From contig NZ_FQVN01000003.1 in NCBI RefSeq assembly GCF_900129375.1, positions 496,001 through 560,000 of the forward strand: 64,000 bases of DNA, read 5' to 3'. Numbering within the stretch: position 1 is the stretch's first letter; each line of letters starts with the position of its first letter. Source of the DNA: Streptoalloteichus hindustanus. GTDB taxonomy: Bacteria > Actinomycetota > Actinomycetes > Mycobacteriales > Pseudonocardiaceae. Under the pieces are notes generated by a model. The model saw nothing but the letters and a program-made list of their open reading frames with translations. It had not been told where the DNA came from and did no database searches. The position numbers were made by a program, and so were the translations under genes. Below are positions 26,601-34,054 of this stretch, one piece after another.

Positions 26601-28252
26601 TCGAGGACGCCGGCCGGGTGCGGGACGCGCTCGGCGTGGCGTTGCCGGTGGGGGTGCCCGAGGCGTTCACCGAGCCGGTCCCCGACCCGCTGGCCGACCT
26701 GTTGGTCCGCTACGCCCGGACGCACGGCCCGTTCGCCCCGGCCGACCCCGCCGCGCGGTTCGGGCTCGGGATCGCCGTGGTGACCTCGGTGCTGGAGCGG
26801 CTGACCGGCGTCGGCCGGCTGGTGCGGGGCGAGTTGCGGCCCGGCGGCACGCACACCGAGTACTGCGACGCGGAGGTGCTGCGCCGGCTGCGGCGGGCGT
26901 CGCTGGCGCGGCTGCGGGCCGAGGTGGAGCCGGTGGAGCCGGCCGCGCTGGGCCGGTTCCTGCCCTCCTGGCACGGCATGGCCCGCGGTCGCGGCGGGCC
27001 GCGCTCGACGGCCACGGTCGACGACGTGCTCGCCGTGGTCGAGCAGCTCGCCGGAGCGCCGCTGCCGGCGAGCGCGGTGGAGTCGCTGGTCCTGCCGTCC
27101 CGGCTGCCCGGTTACTCCCCCGCGATGCTGGACGAGCTGACCGCCGCCGGCGAGGTGACGTGGACCGGGTGCGGGGCGCTGGCCGGCGGGGACGGCTGGG
27201 TCGCGCTCGCCCCGACCGACCTGGCCGACCTGCTGCTGCCCGATCCCGAGGAGTCCGCGGCGGCGACGCCGGACACGCCGCTCCACCGCGCCGTTCTGTC
27301 CACTTTGGAGGGTGGCGCGCTGTTCTTCCGCGAGCTGGCCGACCGGGCGGGCGCGGCGCTGCTCGCGGCGGGCGAGCCGTCGCCGGACGACGAGGGGCTG
27401 ATCACCGCGATCTGGGACCTGGTCTGGGGCGGTCTGGTCACCAACGACACGTTGGCCCCGGTGCGGGCGCTGGTGTCCGGGCGCGGCGCGGCGCACAAGC
27501 CGCGCCGGGCCGCTCCGCGCGGTCGGTACGCCCGTCTGCGGGCGCCCCGTCCGTCGATGCCCAGTCGCACCGGCCCACCGACCGTCGCCGGGCGCTGGTC
27601 GCTGGTTCCCGCCAGGGAGACCGATCCGACCCGACGCGCCCACGCCCGCGCCGAGGCTTTCCTGGAGCGGCACGGGGTGTTGACGCGCGGGGCGCTGGAC
27701 ACCGAGCGGGTCAGCGGCGGTTTCAGCGGGATCTACCGCGTGCTCCGGGCGATGGAGGAGTCCGGGCAGATCGTGCGCGGGTACGTGGTGGAGGGGCTGG
27801 GCGCGGCGCAGTTCGCGGTGCGCGGCGCGGTGGACCGACTGCGGGCGGTGTCGCGCGCCCAGGGGGACGGCCCGCGCGAGGGCGCGGAGACCGTGTTGCT
27901 GGCGGCGGCCGATCCGGCGCAGCCGTACGGCGCGGCGCTGTCGTGGCCGGAGCCCGTGGGGGCGACGAAACACCGGCCGGGCCGCAAGGCCGGCGCGTTG
28001 GTCGCGCTCGTCGACGGGGTGCCGGCGTTGTACGTGGAACGCGGCGGCCGGTCGCTGCTGTCGTTCACCGAGGACGGGGACGCGCTGCGGGCCGGCGCGG
28101 AGGCGTTGGCCCGCGCGGTGCGGTCGGGCTGGCTGGACCAGCTCGCCGTGGAGCGCGCCGACGGGGAGGGCGCCCTCGCCTCGCACCTGGCCGACGTGTT
28201 GCGGGACGTCGGATTCCGGGCCACCCCCAAAGGCCTTCGCCTACGAGCCTGA
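23603..28252 (+). CDS. lhr: Lhr-type ATP-dependent helicase
   Basis: Large helicase-related protein of 1549 residues, a superfamily 2 3'-5' helicase involved in DNA repair. Near the start are Walker A APTGSGKT, the Ia segment YVSPLKALAVDVERNL, the DEVH box (VIVDEVHAVAGSKRGAHL), motif III LSATVRP, and in the second RecA fold SSLELGIDMG and QRVGRAGHQ. The winged-helix and Lhr core follow, and the long C-terminal Lhr extension is complete. GTG 23603 is chosen because homology begins there, although the frame stays open upstream through the divergent Hsp70-like gene. Confidence 0.93.
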   Translation: MTSRDEVLAAFSPATRAWFAGAFAAPTDAQVGAWAAVAAGEHALVVAPTGSGKTLAAFLWALDRLAHEGPPAEPKRRCRVLYVSPLKALAVDVERNLRAPLAGIRQAAHRLGLPEPQVRVGMRTGDTPAEDRRAFARTPPDVLVTTPESLFLILTSAARESLRGVETVIVDEVHAVAGSKRGAHLALSLERLDALLSRPAQRIGLSATVRPVEEVSAFLAGGRPVRVVQPAPHKTVEVRVEVPVEDMASLGEPTGEVTGSAAGGERRTSIWPAVEQRVLALVREHRSTIVFANSRRLAERMTSRLNELALEEAELAGDLDGAVDNAVAGGDRARERFPAEAVGQSGTTTGTTPVIAKAHHGSMSREQRSAVEEELKSGRLPCVVATSSLELGIDMGAVDLVVQVEAPPSVASGLQRVGRAGHQVGAVSRGVVFPKFRGDLVACAVVAERMTGGAIEAVRYPRNPLDVLAQQIVAMVALEPWAVDELAGVVRRAAPFASLPDSALHAVLDMLAGRYPSEEFGELRARITWDRVTQELRGRSGAQRLAVTSGGTIPDRGLFTVVTPGGEDGSSGSRVGELDEEMVYESRVGDTFLLGTSAWRVEDITHDRVVVTPAPGQPARMPFWRGDSPGRPLELGRALGRFVREMSTMDDRAARERAGLAGLDEWACDNLLGYLAEQRAATRHVPDDRTVVVERFRDELGDWRLVVHSPFGAPVNAPWALAIGARLRERRGVDAHVAHSDDGIVVRLPDALDELGADVLPTAEDVLLEPDEVEQVVVAEVGGSALFAARFRECAARSLLLPRRDPKRRTPLWQQRQRAAQLLSVAAQYEQFPVVLEAMRECLQDVYDLPGLRELMSDVRARRVRVVEVETPAPSPFARSLLFGYVGMFLYETDAPLAERRAAALSLDSALLAELLGAEAIRELLDPEVLAEVEAGLLRLTPDRRARDVEDAADLLRFLGDLSTVEAEARGVSAEWLAELEATRRAIRVRIAGEQRWIAIEDAGRVRDALGVALPVGVPEAFTEPVPDPLADLLVRYARTHGPFAPADPAARFGLGIAVVTSVLERLTGVGRLVRGELRPGGTHTEYCDAEVLRRLRRASLARLRAEVEPVEPAALGRFLPSWHGMARGRGGPRSTATVDDVLAVVEQLAGAPLPASAVESLVLPSRLPGYSPAMLDELTAAGEVTWTGCGALAGGDGWVALAPTDLADLLLPDPEESAAATPDTPLHRAVLSTLEGGALFFRELADRAGAALLAAGEPSPDDEGLITAIWDLVWGGLVTNDTLAPVRALVSGRGAAHKPRRAAPRGRYARLRAPRPSMPSRTGPPTVAGRWSLVPARETDPTRRAHARAEAFLERHGVLTRGALDTERVSGGFSGIYRVLRAMEESGQIVRGYVVEGLGAAQFAVRGAVDRLRAVSRAQGDGPREGAETVLLAAADPAQPYGAALSWPEPVGATKHRPGRKAGALVALVDGVPALYVERGGRSLLSFTEDGDALRAGAEALARAVRSGWLDQLAVERADGEGALASHLADVLRDVGFRATPKGLRLRA
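25540..25552. repeat. GTCCACAATGGAC near-palindrome inside lhr
   Basis: This is one of several TCCAC-N-GTGGA-type motifs in the window; two more lie in the same gene at 26486-26500 (CTGTCCACTGTGGAG) and 27296-27310 (CTGTCCACTTTGGAG). Confidence 0.4.
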
Positions 28253-28637
28253 GTCCGATGTCCCGCGCACGACTTCCCGCGGCGCGTCGAGGTTGTCACG
28301 AAGCCGTCGGCACGGCCGGTGGGAGTGGACAGATTTCCGTCGTGTCAGCCCACCTCCAGGGAATAACGGGGCGGTAACCCTACGTTCTCCACCCCTCCCT
28401 GACAACCCCCGTGAGCAGGGAAGTACGCGCCCGTTTTCTCAATAACGGTCGAATAACCCGACCATGGCCGCAACCCCCGCCGACACCGCCATCCCAAACT
28501 GGTCTAGACCAGATGGCGGAACAGCTGTGCTCCCGCCAGCGGAATTCCCGGGTCAGCGGGTCGCCATCCTTGCTCCGGCACGCATAATGGAACATGATCC
28601 GCCGCCGTCCCCTGCAATCGCACACTGGGAGTTTCCC
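28253..28637. promoter_or_regulatory. LPMO upstream region with a DasR (dre) operator
   Basis: The key site in this 385-base gap is CTGGTCTAGACCAG (28499-28512), a perfect 14-bp palindrome containing TGGTCTAGACCA, the core of the dre site bound by the GntR regulator DasR, which derepresses chitin use in response to glucosamine-6-phosphate in Streptomyces. It lies 125 bases upstream of the LPMO start. GGTCG-N7-CGACC at about 28447-28465 is a second, weaker inverted repeat. Confidence 0.8.
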
Positions 28638-29561
28638 GTGACGAAGCGACGCACGACGGCGACCCTTGCCGTCCTCGCCAGCGTTCCGGTCCTGCTGTCG
28701 TTCCTGTCGGCCGGGACCGCCGCCGCGCACGGCTCGATGGAGAACCCGATCAGCCGCTCGTTCCTCTGCCGCAACGAGGGCCCCGAGGAGCCGAAGTCCG
28801 AGGCCTGCAAGGAGGCCATCCGGATGGGCGGCACCCAGCCGTTCTACGACTGGCACGAGGTCAACATCGGCAACGCGGGCGGCCGCCACCGCCAGATCAT
28901 CCCGGACGGCCAGCTGTGCAGCGCCGGACGGGCGAAGTACCGCGGGATCGACCAGGCCCGCGCCGACTGGCCGGCGACCACCCTGCCGCAGTCCGGGCCG
29001 TTCACCTACAACTACCGGGCCACCGCGCCCCACCCCGGCACCTTCGAGCTGTACGTGACGCGGGACGGCTACGACCCCACCCAGCCGCTGAAGTGGTCGG
29101 ACCTGGAGGCCAAGCCGTTCCTCACCGTCCGCAACCCTCGGGTGCAGAACGGCATGTACCGACTGAAGGGCCAGATCCCCGAGGGCAAGTCCGGCCGGCA
29201 CCTGATCTACGCGGTCTGGCAGCGCTCGGACAGCGCGGAGGCGTTCTACTCCTGCTCCGACGTGGAGTTCGGCGGGGACGGGGCCGTGGTCCCGGCGCCG
29301 GCCGAGGTGAACCCCGCGTTCGCCAGGGAGATCGAGGAGCAGACGAAGAGCGGCGTCCACGCCGGGCACGGCGGCGGCCACCAGGCCCACGGCGTCGACC
29401 AGGCCGCCGTGGCGGCGGCGCTCGCGGACAAGGAGCAGGCCGCGGGCGGTTCGTCGTCCGACGTGTTCCCGCTGACCGTCGGCGGGGCGGCTGTGCTGAC
29501 CCTGGGCGCCGGTGCCCTGATCCTGTTCCGCCGCCGGCGGGCCGCGCGGGGACAGGACTGA
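28638..29561 (+). CDS. Membrane-anchored AA10 lytic polysaccharide monooxygenase (chitin-active type)
   Basis: This is a copper enzyme that oxidatively cleaves chitin or cellulose. The signal peptide (1-30) ends in AGTAAA, so the mature protein begins at H31 (HGSMENP), half of the copper histidine brace; H132 in ATAPHPGTFELYVT is the likely second ligand. The catalytic domain spans about 31-225. A His/Gly/Ala-rich linker is followed by a C-terminal membrane span and RRRRAARGQD, so the enzyme appears tethered to the cell surface rather than released; no LPXTG is present. GTG 28638 fits the signal peptide. The dre operator upstream supports chitin as substrate. Confidence 0.88.
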   Translation: MTKRRTTATLAVLASVPVLLSFLSAGTAAAHGSMENPISRSFLCRNEGPEEPKSEACKEAIRMGGTQPFYDWHEVNIGNAGGRHRQIIPDGQLCSAGRAKYRGIDQARADWPATTLPQSGPFTYNYRATAPHPGTFELYVTRDGYDPTQPLKWSDLEAKPFLTVRNPRVQNGMYRLKGQIPEGKSGRHLIYAVWQRSDSAEAFYSCSDVEFGGDGAVVPAPAEVNPAFAREIEEQTKSGVHAGHGGGHQAHGVDQAAVAAALADKEQAAGGSSSDVFPLTVGGAAVLTLGAGALILFRRRRAARGQD

Positions 29562-29566
29562 CCGAA

Positions 29567-29606
29567 GGGCGCGTCCCTCCACTGTGGAGGGTTGAGGGAC
29601 GCGCCC
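29567..29606 (+). terminator. Terminator after the LPMO gene
   Basis: A perfect 13-bp stem (GGGCGCGTCCCTC at 29567-29579 with 29594-29606) closes on a 14-base loop, five bases after the stop. Confidence 0.8.
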
Positions 29607-29632
29607 GCCTCTCCTGGCGAAGGAACCAGACT

Positions 29633-29645
29633 GTCCACAGTGGAC
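29633..29645. repeat. GTCCACAGTGGAC palindrome
   Basis: This is identical to the copy at 4380-4392. It lies between the LPMO terminator and the next gene, so it could also form a short hairpin. Confidence 0.5.
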
Positions 29646-29750
29646 CGTGAATGACGGGACCCGCCTTCGGCGCGCGACGCCGGGCGCGCCGCCGAGGGCG
29701 GGTCCCAGTTCGGTGCCCGTGATCATTTGTCGTTCTGCCACGCTGACCGG

Positions 29751-30251
29751 GTGCACGAAACCCCCGAGGACCTGGAGTGGTTGCAGCGCCTGCTCGACGA
29801 CTCGTACGCCGCGGCGGGCTCCCCTCTCCGCTCGGTCATCACTCCGGAACGTCGTCTCGACGCCGCGGGCGCGGTCAGCGAGATGGGGGCGATGCGCGTG
29901 ATGGCGCTCGCCACCACCACGGCCACGGGCGAGCCCCGGGTCGGCCCGGTCGACGGCCTGTTCTACCGGGGGCGCCTCCACTTCGGCTCGGGAGCCAACT
30001 CCCTGCGGTTCCGCCACGTCCGGGCCCGCCCCGCCGTCTCCGCCTCGGTCATCGACGGGGAGCGGTTGCAGATCACGGTCCACGGCAGGGCCCGCGAGGT
30101 GTTCCCGGCGCAGGACGACGGCCTGGAATCGTTCCTGGTCGGGGTGTACGGCCGCGCGGCGTGGGACAGCTGGATGAGCGCCCTGCCCTGGGCCCGGATC
30201 GAACCCGACCGGATGATCACCTTTCGGAACCAGGCCGCGCGGGAGCGCTGA
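29751..30251 (+). CDS. Pyridoxamine 5'-phosphate oxidase family protein
   Basis: The 166-residue protein has the split-barrel flavin-binding fold: MRVMALATTTATGEPRVGPVDGLFYRGRLHFGSG, quoted here in parts as LATTTATGEPRVGPVDGLF and FGSGANSLRFRHVRARP, and a C-terminal PDRMITFRNQ. Members bind FMN, F420 or haem and act as small reductases or sensors. GTG 29751 (VHETPEDLEWLQ) is preferred to an upstream start lacking homology. It converges on the GntR gene with a 19-base gap. Confidence 0.78.
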   Translation: MHETPEDLEWLQRLLDDSYAAAGSPLRSVITPERRLDAAGAVSEMGAMRVMALATTTATGEPRVGPVDGLFYRGRLHFGSGANSLRFRHVRARPAVSASVIDGERLQITVHGRAREVFPAQDDGLESFLVGVYGRAAWDSWMSALPWARIEPDRMITFRNQAARER

Positions 30252-30270
30252 GGCGCGCGGCGGGCCGCCG

Positions 30271-30939
30271 TCAGCACTCCCAGGCGTGGACGGCGCTGTC
30301 GGCCAGCAACGCCCCGAGCGTGGCCCAGTTCCGCTCCACCAGACGGCCGGCGCGCTCGGCGTCCCGTTCCTGGCACGCGGACACGATGTCGTCGTGCGCC
30401 CGCACCGACTCCCCGCCCAGCACGGAGGAGAAGCGCAGCAGGACGAGCCGGCGCAACGACGGCGTGTACCGGTCGATGGTGGCCGCCACCGCCGCGTTGC
30501 CGCAGACGGTGACGGCCACCCCGTGGAAGGTCTCGTCCGCCCGTTGCGCCGCGAGGACGTCGCCGGCCTCCAGCGCCGCCGCGAACTCCGCGTTCGCCTC
30601 CCGCATCGCCACGAGATCACCCGCGGTCAGCCGGGGCACGGCCGCCCGCACGGCGAGCCCGTGCATGGCCTGGACGACGACCTGCGCGTCCCGCGCGGCG
30701 CCGCCCGCCAGCGGGGTCACCCGCGTGTAGCTGTGCGGTTTGCTCTCGACCAACCCCTCGTCGGCCAGCCGCGCGAGGGCCTCCCGCACCGGGGTCCTGG
30801 ACAGCCCGAGGTGTTCGGCCAGGTCGACGTCCCTGATCAGCTCGCCCGGCGGCAGGGTCCCGTCGACGATCGCGTCGCGGATCGCGGTCAGCGCCCGGTC
30901 GCGGAGCAGGACCCGGTCGTCCCCGCCGATGTGAGACAT
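30271..30939 (-). CDS. GntR family (FCD/FadR-type) transcriptional regulator
   Basis: This 222-residue repressor-type protein has an N-terminal winged helix (LRDRALTAIRDAIVDG, HLGLSRTPVREALARL) and a C-terminal helical FCD ligand domain (residues about 85-215) with histidines such as H163 in DETFHGVAV and H184 suited to a metal. FCD members sense small organic acids. It is downstream of and antisense to the PNPOx-like gene and may regulate it or the adjacent MDMPI-fold gene. DasR is HutC-type, so this is not DasR. Confidence 0.88.
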   Translation of the reverse strand: MSHIGGDDRVLLRDRALTAIRDAIVDGTLPPGELIRDVDLAEHLGLSRTPVREALARLADEGLVESKPHSYTRVTPLAGGAARDAQVVVQAMHGLAVRAAVPRLTAGDLVAMREANAEFAAALEAGDVLAAQRADETFHGVAVTVCGNAAVAATIDRYTPSLRRLVLLRFSSVLGGESVRAHDDIVSACQERDAERAGRLVERNWATLGALLADSAVHAWEC

Positions 30940-30980
30940 GCCCGCACACGCTCCCAGTGCTGTTCGTGGGGGTCAAGGAA

Positions 30981-31772
30981 TCACCGCATGGCCAGTCGCA
31001 GCAACGCCCACAACTGCGCCACCGCGTCCTGGTCCCCGCGCATCGCCACCGCCCGGTCCGGCAGCCGACCCCACAGCCACAGGTAGACGGCGGCGGGGTC
31101 GCCGGTGACGAGCGCGTCCGCCGTCCGCGCCTCCTCCGGCGTCACCCGACGGGCCTGGGCGCCCGACGCGCTGGCCCGGGCCAACCACGCCCGTTCGCCC
31201 AGCACGACGCCGACCCGGGCGTCCCGGGTGCCCGCGACGCCGAGCGCGCCCAGGCGGTGGCCGAACCACAACAGCAGCGCCTCGTCCACCCCGTCGACGG
31301 CGATGTCGTCCGGGATCTCGGCCACCTCCGTCCCCCTGGCGCCCTGGACGTCCACGCGGTGCACCACGGTCTCGTGCGCGAGCCGCCGCCACCAGAAGCC
31401 GCAGGTCGGGTCGGCCGGCCACCAGGTGCGGCAGGGATCGGTCGGCCGGTGCCGCCGCAGCTCGGCCAGCAGGTCGACCAACGCCGCGAGCAGCGCGTCC
31501 TCCGGAGCCGCGCCCGGCCCGGCCTGCCCGACCGGCCCGGCCGAAGCTGCCGGCGCGGAGCCGGGAGGCGGGACGCCCCCGTCGCCGCTCCGCAGCCAGG
31601 CCAGGACCGCGCGGTAGATCTCGGTCACGTGCCGCACCGTCTCCCCGAGGGTCAACCCCGGGCAGCCCGGCACCGCCAGCACGCGGTCCGCGCCGCGCGC
31701 CGCCCCGGCAAGGAGCCGCCCCTCGTCCGCCAGGACGTCGAGCAGCCGGCCGTAGTCGATCAAGGCGGTCAT
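30981..31772 (-). CDS. Maleylpyruvate isomerase-fold (MDMPI/DinB-like) protein
   Basis: The 263-residue protein has an N-terminal four-helix metal-binding domain (LGETVRHVTEIYRAVLAWLR, then WWRRLAHETVVHRVDVQ) that places histidines as in mycothiol-dependent maleylpyruvate isomerases, and a C-terminal domain ending GDPAAVYLWLWGRLPD. ATG 31772 has GGAG upstream. Such proteins often act as mycothiol-linked enzymes or have unknown substrates. It lies upstream of the GntR gene on the same strand, 41 bases apart. Confidence 0.83.
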   Translation of the reverse strand: MTALIDYGRLLDVLADEGRLLAGAARGADRVLAVPGCPGLTLGETVRHVTEIYRAVLAWLRSGDGGVPPPGSAPAASAGPVGQAGPGAAPEDALLAALVDLLAELRRHRPTDPCRTWWPADPTCGFWWRRLAHETVVHRVDVQGARGTEVAEIPDDIAVDGVDEALLLWFGHRLGALGVAGTRDARVGVVLGERAWLARASASGAQARRVTPEEARTADALVTGDPAAVYLWLWGRLPDRAVAMRGDQDAVAQLWALLRLAMR

Positions 31773-32004
31773 CGCGAACTCCGATCGGTGGGGCCACGGC
31801 GTGGGTCGTGGGCGGGGAGCGGGCCGGCGAACCCGCGCTCGCCCCGGAGCCGACCCCCGGGCGGACAGCGGTCCGGGTGAGGCATTGCCAGCACGCGAAC
31901 CGAACGAACCTGCTTGTGGCGCACCGGAACCCGGTGCGTCCGTAACCCTCAACCCTTTTCCTCCACCCGCGACGAGGTCCTTCCGGCATTCGGCCGAGCG
32001 GACG

Positions 32005-32484
32005 TCAAGGACGCACCCCGTGCACCGCGCGCTCGGCCAGGTCCACGAACTGGCCGACCTGGCGCACCATGTCGTCGGCGTCCCTCGGGGACACCAGCCG
32101 GGTGACCCCGGCCTGCACCAGGGAGCGCGTGCGCGCCCCGGCCGCGAAGAACGCGGCCCACTCCCGCAGCTCCGGCGCCACCGACGTGAGCAGCTTCCAC
32201 ACGCTGGTGGGCTTGCGCCCCTCGGCCAACGGCCTGGCCCTGGTGGCGAGCACCGCGGCGGCGGCGCGCAGCGCCGCGAGGTGCGCGGTGGTGTAGCGGT
32301 CGGCGTCCCGGGCGGCGCTCCCGGCCTCGGCCAGGCCGCGGCGGGCCTGCGCCAGCAGGGCCAACGCGGCCGGCGGGGGCAGCGGGCGCACGGCCAGCTC
32401 GTCCCTGGTCAGGGGGCGGGGACGCACGTCGGCCCGGTCGCCTCGGCGCGGGGCGGGAATCGAAAAGTCCAGCGGAACAGCCAT
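32005..32484 (-). CDS. SAV_6107-type HEPN domain protein under an SOS box
   Basis: The 159-residue, mostly helical protein matches the actinobacterial SAV_6107 HEPN family: LLAQARRGLAEAGSAARDAD, RYTTAHLAALRAAAAVLATR, then KLLTSVAPELREWAAFFAAG and a C-terminal AERAVHGV. The HEPN R-x4-6-H RNase motif is not obvious, so nuclease activity is uncertain. ATG 32484 follows GAGGAGG. A perfect LexA box lies about 145 bases upstream, so the gene should be DNA-damage inducible. No neighbour is a polymerase or nuclease. Confidence 0.8.
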   Translation of the reverse strand: MAVPLDFSIPAPRRGDRADVRPRPLTRDELAVRPLPPPAALALLAQARRGLAEAGSAARDADRYTTAHLAALRAAAAVLATRARPLAEGRKPTSVWKLLTSVAPELREWAAFFAAGARTRSLVQAGVTRLVSPRDADDMVRQVGQFVDLAERAVHGVRP

Positions 32485-32735
32485 CACGGCCTCCTCACGA
32501 CGTCGCCTGCGCGGACGTGTTCCGCCGTGGGGAAGCCGGCGGCGCACCCGGCGGCGGGGTGCTTCCCCCACCCCGCCGACCGGGCGGCTTGTCGGGTCCG
32601 TCCTGGCGGACCCGGTTCGACCGTTCGATTCGAACGAACGTTCGAACAGGCTCAGGTTAACCCCGGGCACCGACAACCTCAAGCACCCGCGGGGTGGGGC
32701 GACGCGAGCCCGCCCCGGCGTGGTGTCATGGGTGG
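32485..32735. promoter_or_regulatory. LexA (SOS) box cluster between the HEPN gene and ybaK
   Basis: TCGAACGAACGTTCGA (32630-32645) is a perfect TCGAAC-N4-GTTCGA SOS palindrome. It is overlapped on its left by CGTTCGATTCGAACG (32622-32636), itself a palindrome around one T, and preceded by GGTTCGA. The tandem half-sites suggest more than one LexA dimer. It lies upstream of the HEPN gene and 90 bases from ybaK. Confidence 0.82.
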
Positions 32736-33245
32736 GTGAGTTCACTGGCGCACCCGGCGATCCGGAAGGTCACGACGGCGCTGAGCGAGGCGGGCCTGCT
32801 GGCGGCCGCCCGCGGCGTCCGGGTTCTCGACCAGGAGGTGCGCACCGCGGCACAGGCCGCGGCGGTCGTGGGCGTCCCGGTCGGCGCGATCGCGAACTCG
32901 CTGGTGTTCGACGCCGACGGCGAACCCTTGCTCGTGCTGACCTCCGGCGCCCACCGCGCCGACCCGGTGCTGCTCGCCGAGCTCGCGAACGTGGCCAGAG
33001 TGCGCCGCGCCGACCCCGACTTCGTCCGCACGGCGACCGGTCAGGCCATCGGCGGCGTCGCCCCGGTCGGCCACCCCGCGCCGCTGCGCACCCTCGTCGA
33101 CCGCGCGTTGGCCGACCACCCGGTGGTCTGGGCGGCCGCCGGCCACCCCAAAGCGGTCTTCCCGACCACCTGCGCGGAGCTCGCCGCCCTGACCGGCGGC
33201 GCGGTGGTCCCGGTCGCGGTCGCGGACGGGAGCGCGGTCCGGTGA
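32736..33245 (+). CDS. YbaK/EbsC family aminoacyl-tRNA deacylase-like protein
   Basis: The family hydrolyses mischarged tRNAs (for example Cys-tRNA-Pro) or related esters. The 169-residue protein shows the YbaK fold: TAAQAAAVVGVPVGAIANSLVF, the VLTSGAHRADP segment, ATGQAIGGVAPVGHP with the conserved glycine motif, and VWAAAGHPKAVFPTT near the end. GTG 32736 gives a normal length. It overlaps the following GNAT gene by four bases (GTGA). Confidence 0.88.
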   Translation: MSSLAHPAIRKVTTALSEAGLLAAARGVRVLDQEVRTAAQAAAVVGVPVGAIANSLVFDADGEPLLVLTSGAHRADPVLLAELANVARVRRADPDFVRTATGQAIGGVAPVGHPAPLRTLVDRALADHPVVWAAAGHPKAVFPTTCAELAALTGGAVVPVAVADGSAVR

Positions 33246-33829
33246 CAGCGGCACGGTCCCCGGTCTCGGCCCAGCTCGTCGAGTGGACATCCGACCAGCT
33301 CCGGGCGCGGCTCGGCGAGGCGCTGACGGTCTACGTCACGGCCATGCGCTACCCGATGAGCACGGTGCAGCAGCGGGCGCCGATGTGGCTCTCGCACATG
33401 TTGCGGCCGGGCTGGCGGTGCACGGCCGCGGTCGGCGCGGACGGCTCGTTGCTGGGAATCGGCTACGGCTACCTCGGCGCGCCCGGCCAGTGGTGGCACG
33501 AGCAGGTGCGCCGGGGCCTGGTCTCGGTGCGCGGCACGGGCGCCGCCAGGGAGTGGATGTCCGACTACTTCGAGCTGACCGAGCTGCACGTGCGGCCGGA
33601 CGCCCAGGGGAACCGGATCGGGGAGAACGTGTTGCGCCGACTCCTCGACGGCGTGCCCGCCGGACGGGTGCTGCTCTCCACCCCCGAGGGACCGACCAAG
33701 GCGTGGCGGCTGTACCGCCGCGTCGGGTTCGAGGACCTGCTGCGCGACTACCTCTTCGCGGGCGACCCCCGGCCGTTCGCGGTGCTGGGACGCACTCTTC
33801 CGCTGCCGTCGGACGAGTCCGGCCACTGA
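33242..33829 (+). CDS. GNAT family N-acetyltransferase
   Basis: This 195-residue GNAT protein starts at GTG 33242, which overlaps the ybaK stop, so the two are translationally coupled. Core features are LLGIGYGYLGA, then ELTELHVRPDAQGNRIGENV with the acetyl-CoA loop (QGNRIG), and VLLSTPEGPTKAWRLYRRVGF. A GNAT protein also precedes lppM in M. tuberculosis (Rv2170), so this may be its counterpart. Confidence 0.82.
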   Translation: MTAARSPVSAQLVEWTSDQLRARLGEALTVYVTAMRYPMSTVQQRAPMWLSHMLRPGWRCTAAVGADGSLLGIGYGYLGAPGQWWHEQVRRGLVSVRGTGAAREWMSDYFELTELHVRPDAQGNRIGENVLRRLLDGVPAGRVLLSTPEGPTKAWRLYRRVGFEDLLRDYLFAGDPRPFAVLGRTLPLPSDESGH

Positions 33830-33883
33830 TCGCAGGAGACCGCCGGAGCCGCACGGTGGTCGGTCGGAACCCACACCTTCGGG

Positions 33884-34054
33884 GTGGACCAGCGCCGCGC
33901 CTCAGCCGCACATGTTGTTGAACGAGGCAAACTCACCCTCGCTCCTGTGTCGGTCACGTCCGAGAGGCTTGCGGTGGGCACGCAGACGAACGGCGAGCGG
34001 TTCCCCTTCCCGACCTCGACGCGCGCGCTGACCCGCGATGGTGCCGGCGAGTGA
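33884..34054 (+). CDS. Possible 56-residue small protein upstream of the methyltransferase
   Basis: GTG 33884 opens a 56-codon frame whose stop (34052-34054) overlaps the methyltransferase ATG at 34038 by 17 bases. The C-terminal part reads TNGERFPFPTSTRALTRDG. The start has no good ribosome site; GTG 33947 (35 residues) is another option. Methyltransferases of this subfamily can work on ribosomal peptides, so a precursor or a coupling leader is conceivable, but nothing else supports it. Confidence 0.22.
   Translation: MDQRRASAAHVVERGKLTLAPVSVTSERLAVGTQTNGERFPFPTSTRALTRDGAGE

Noticed and set aside
33902-34037. Minus-strand peptide ending FASFNNMCG next to the methyltransferase as a RiPP precursor
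   Set aside because: No start codon with a ribosome site precedes it and it runs antisense to the methyltransferase gene.
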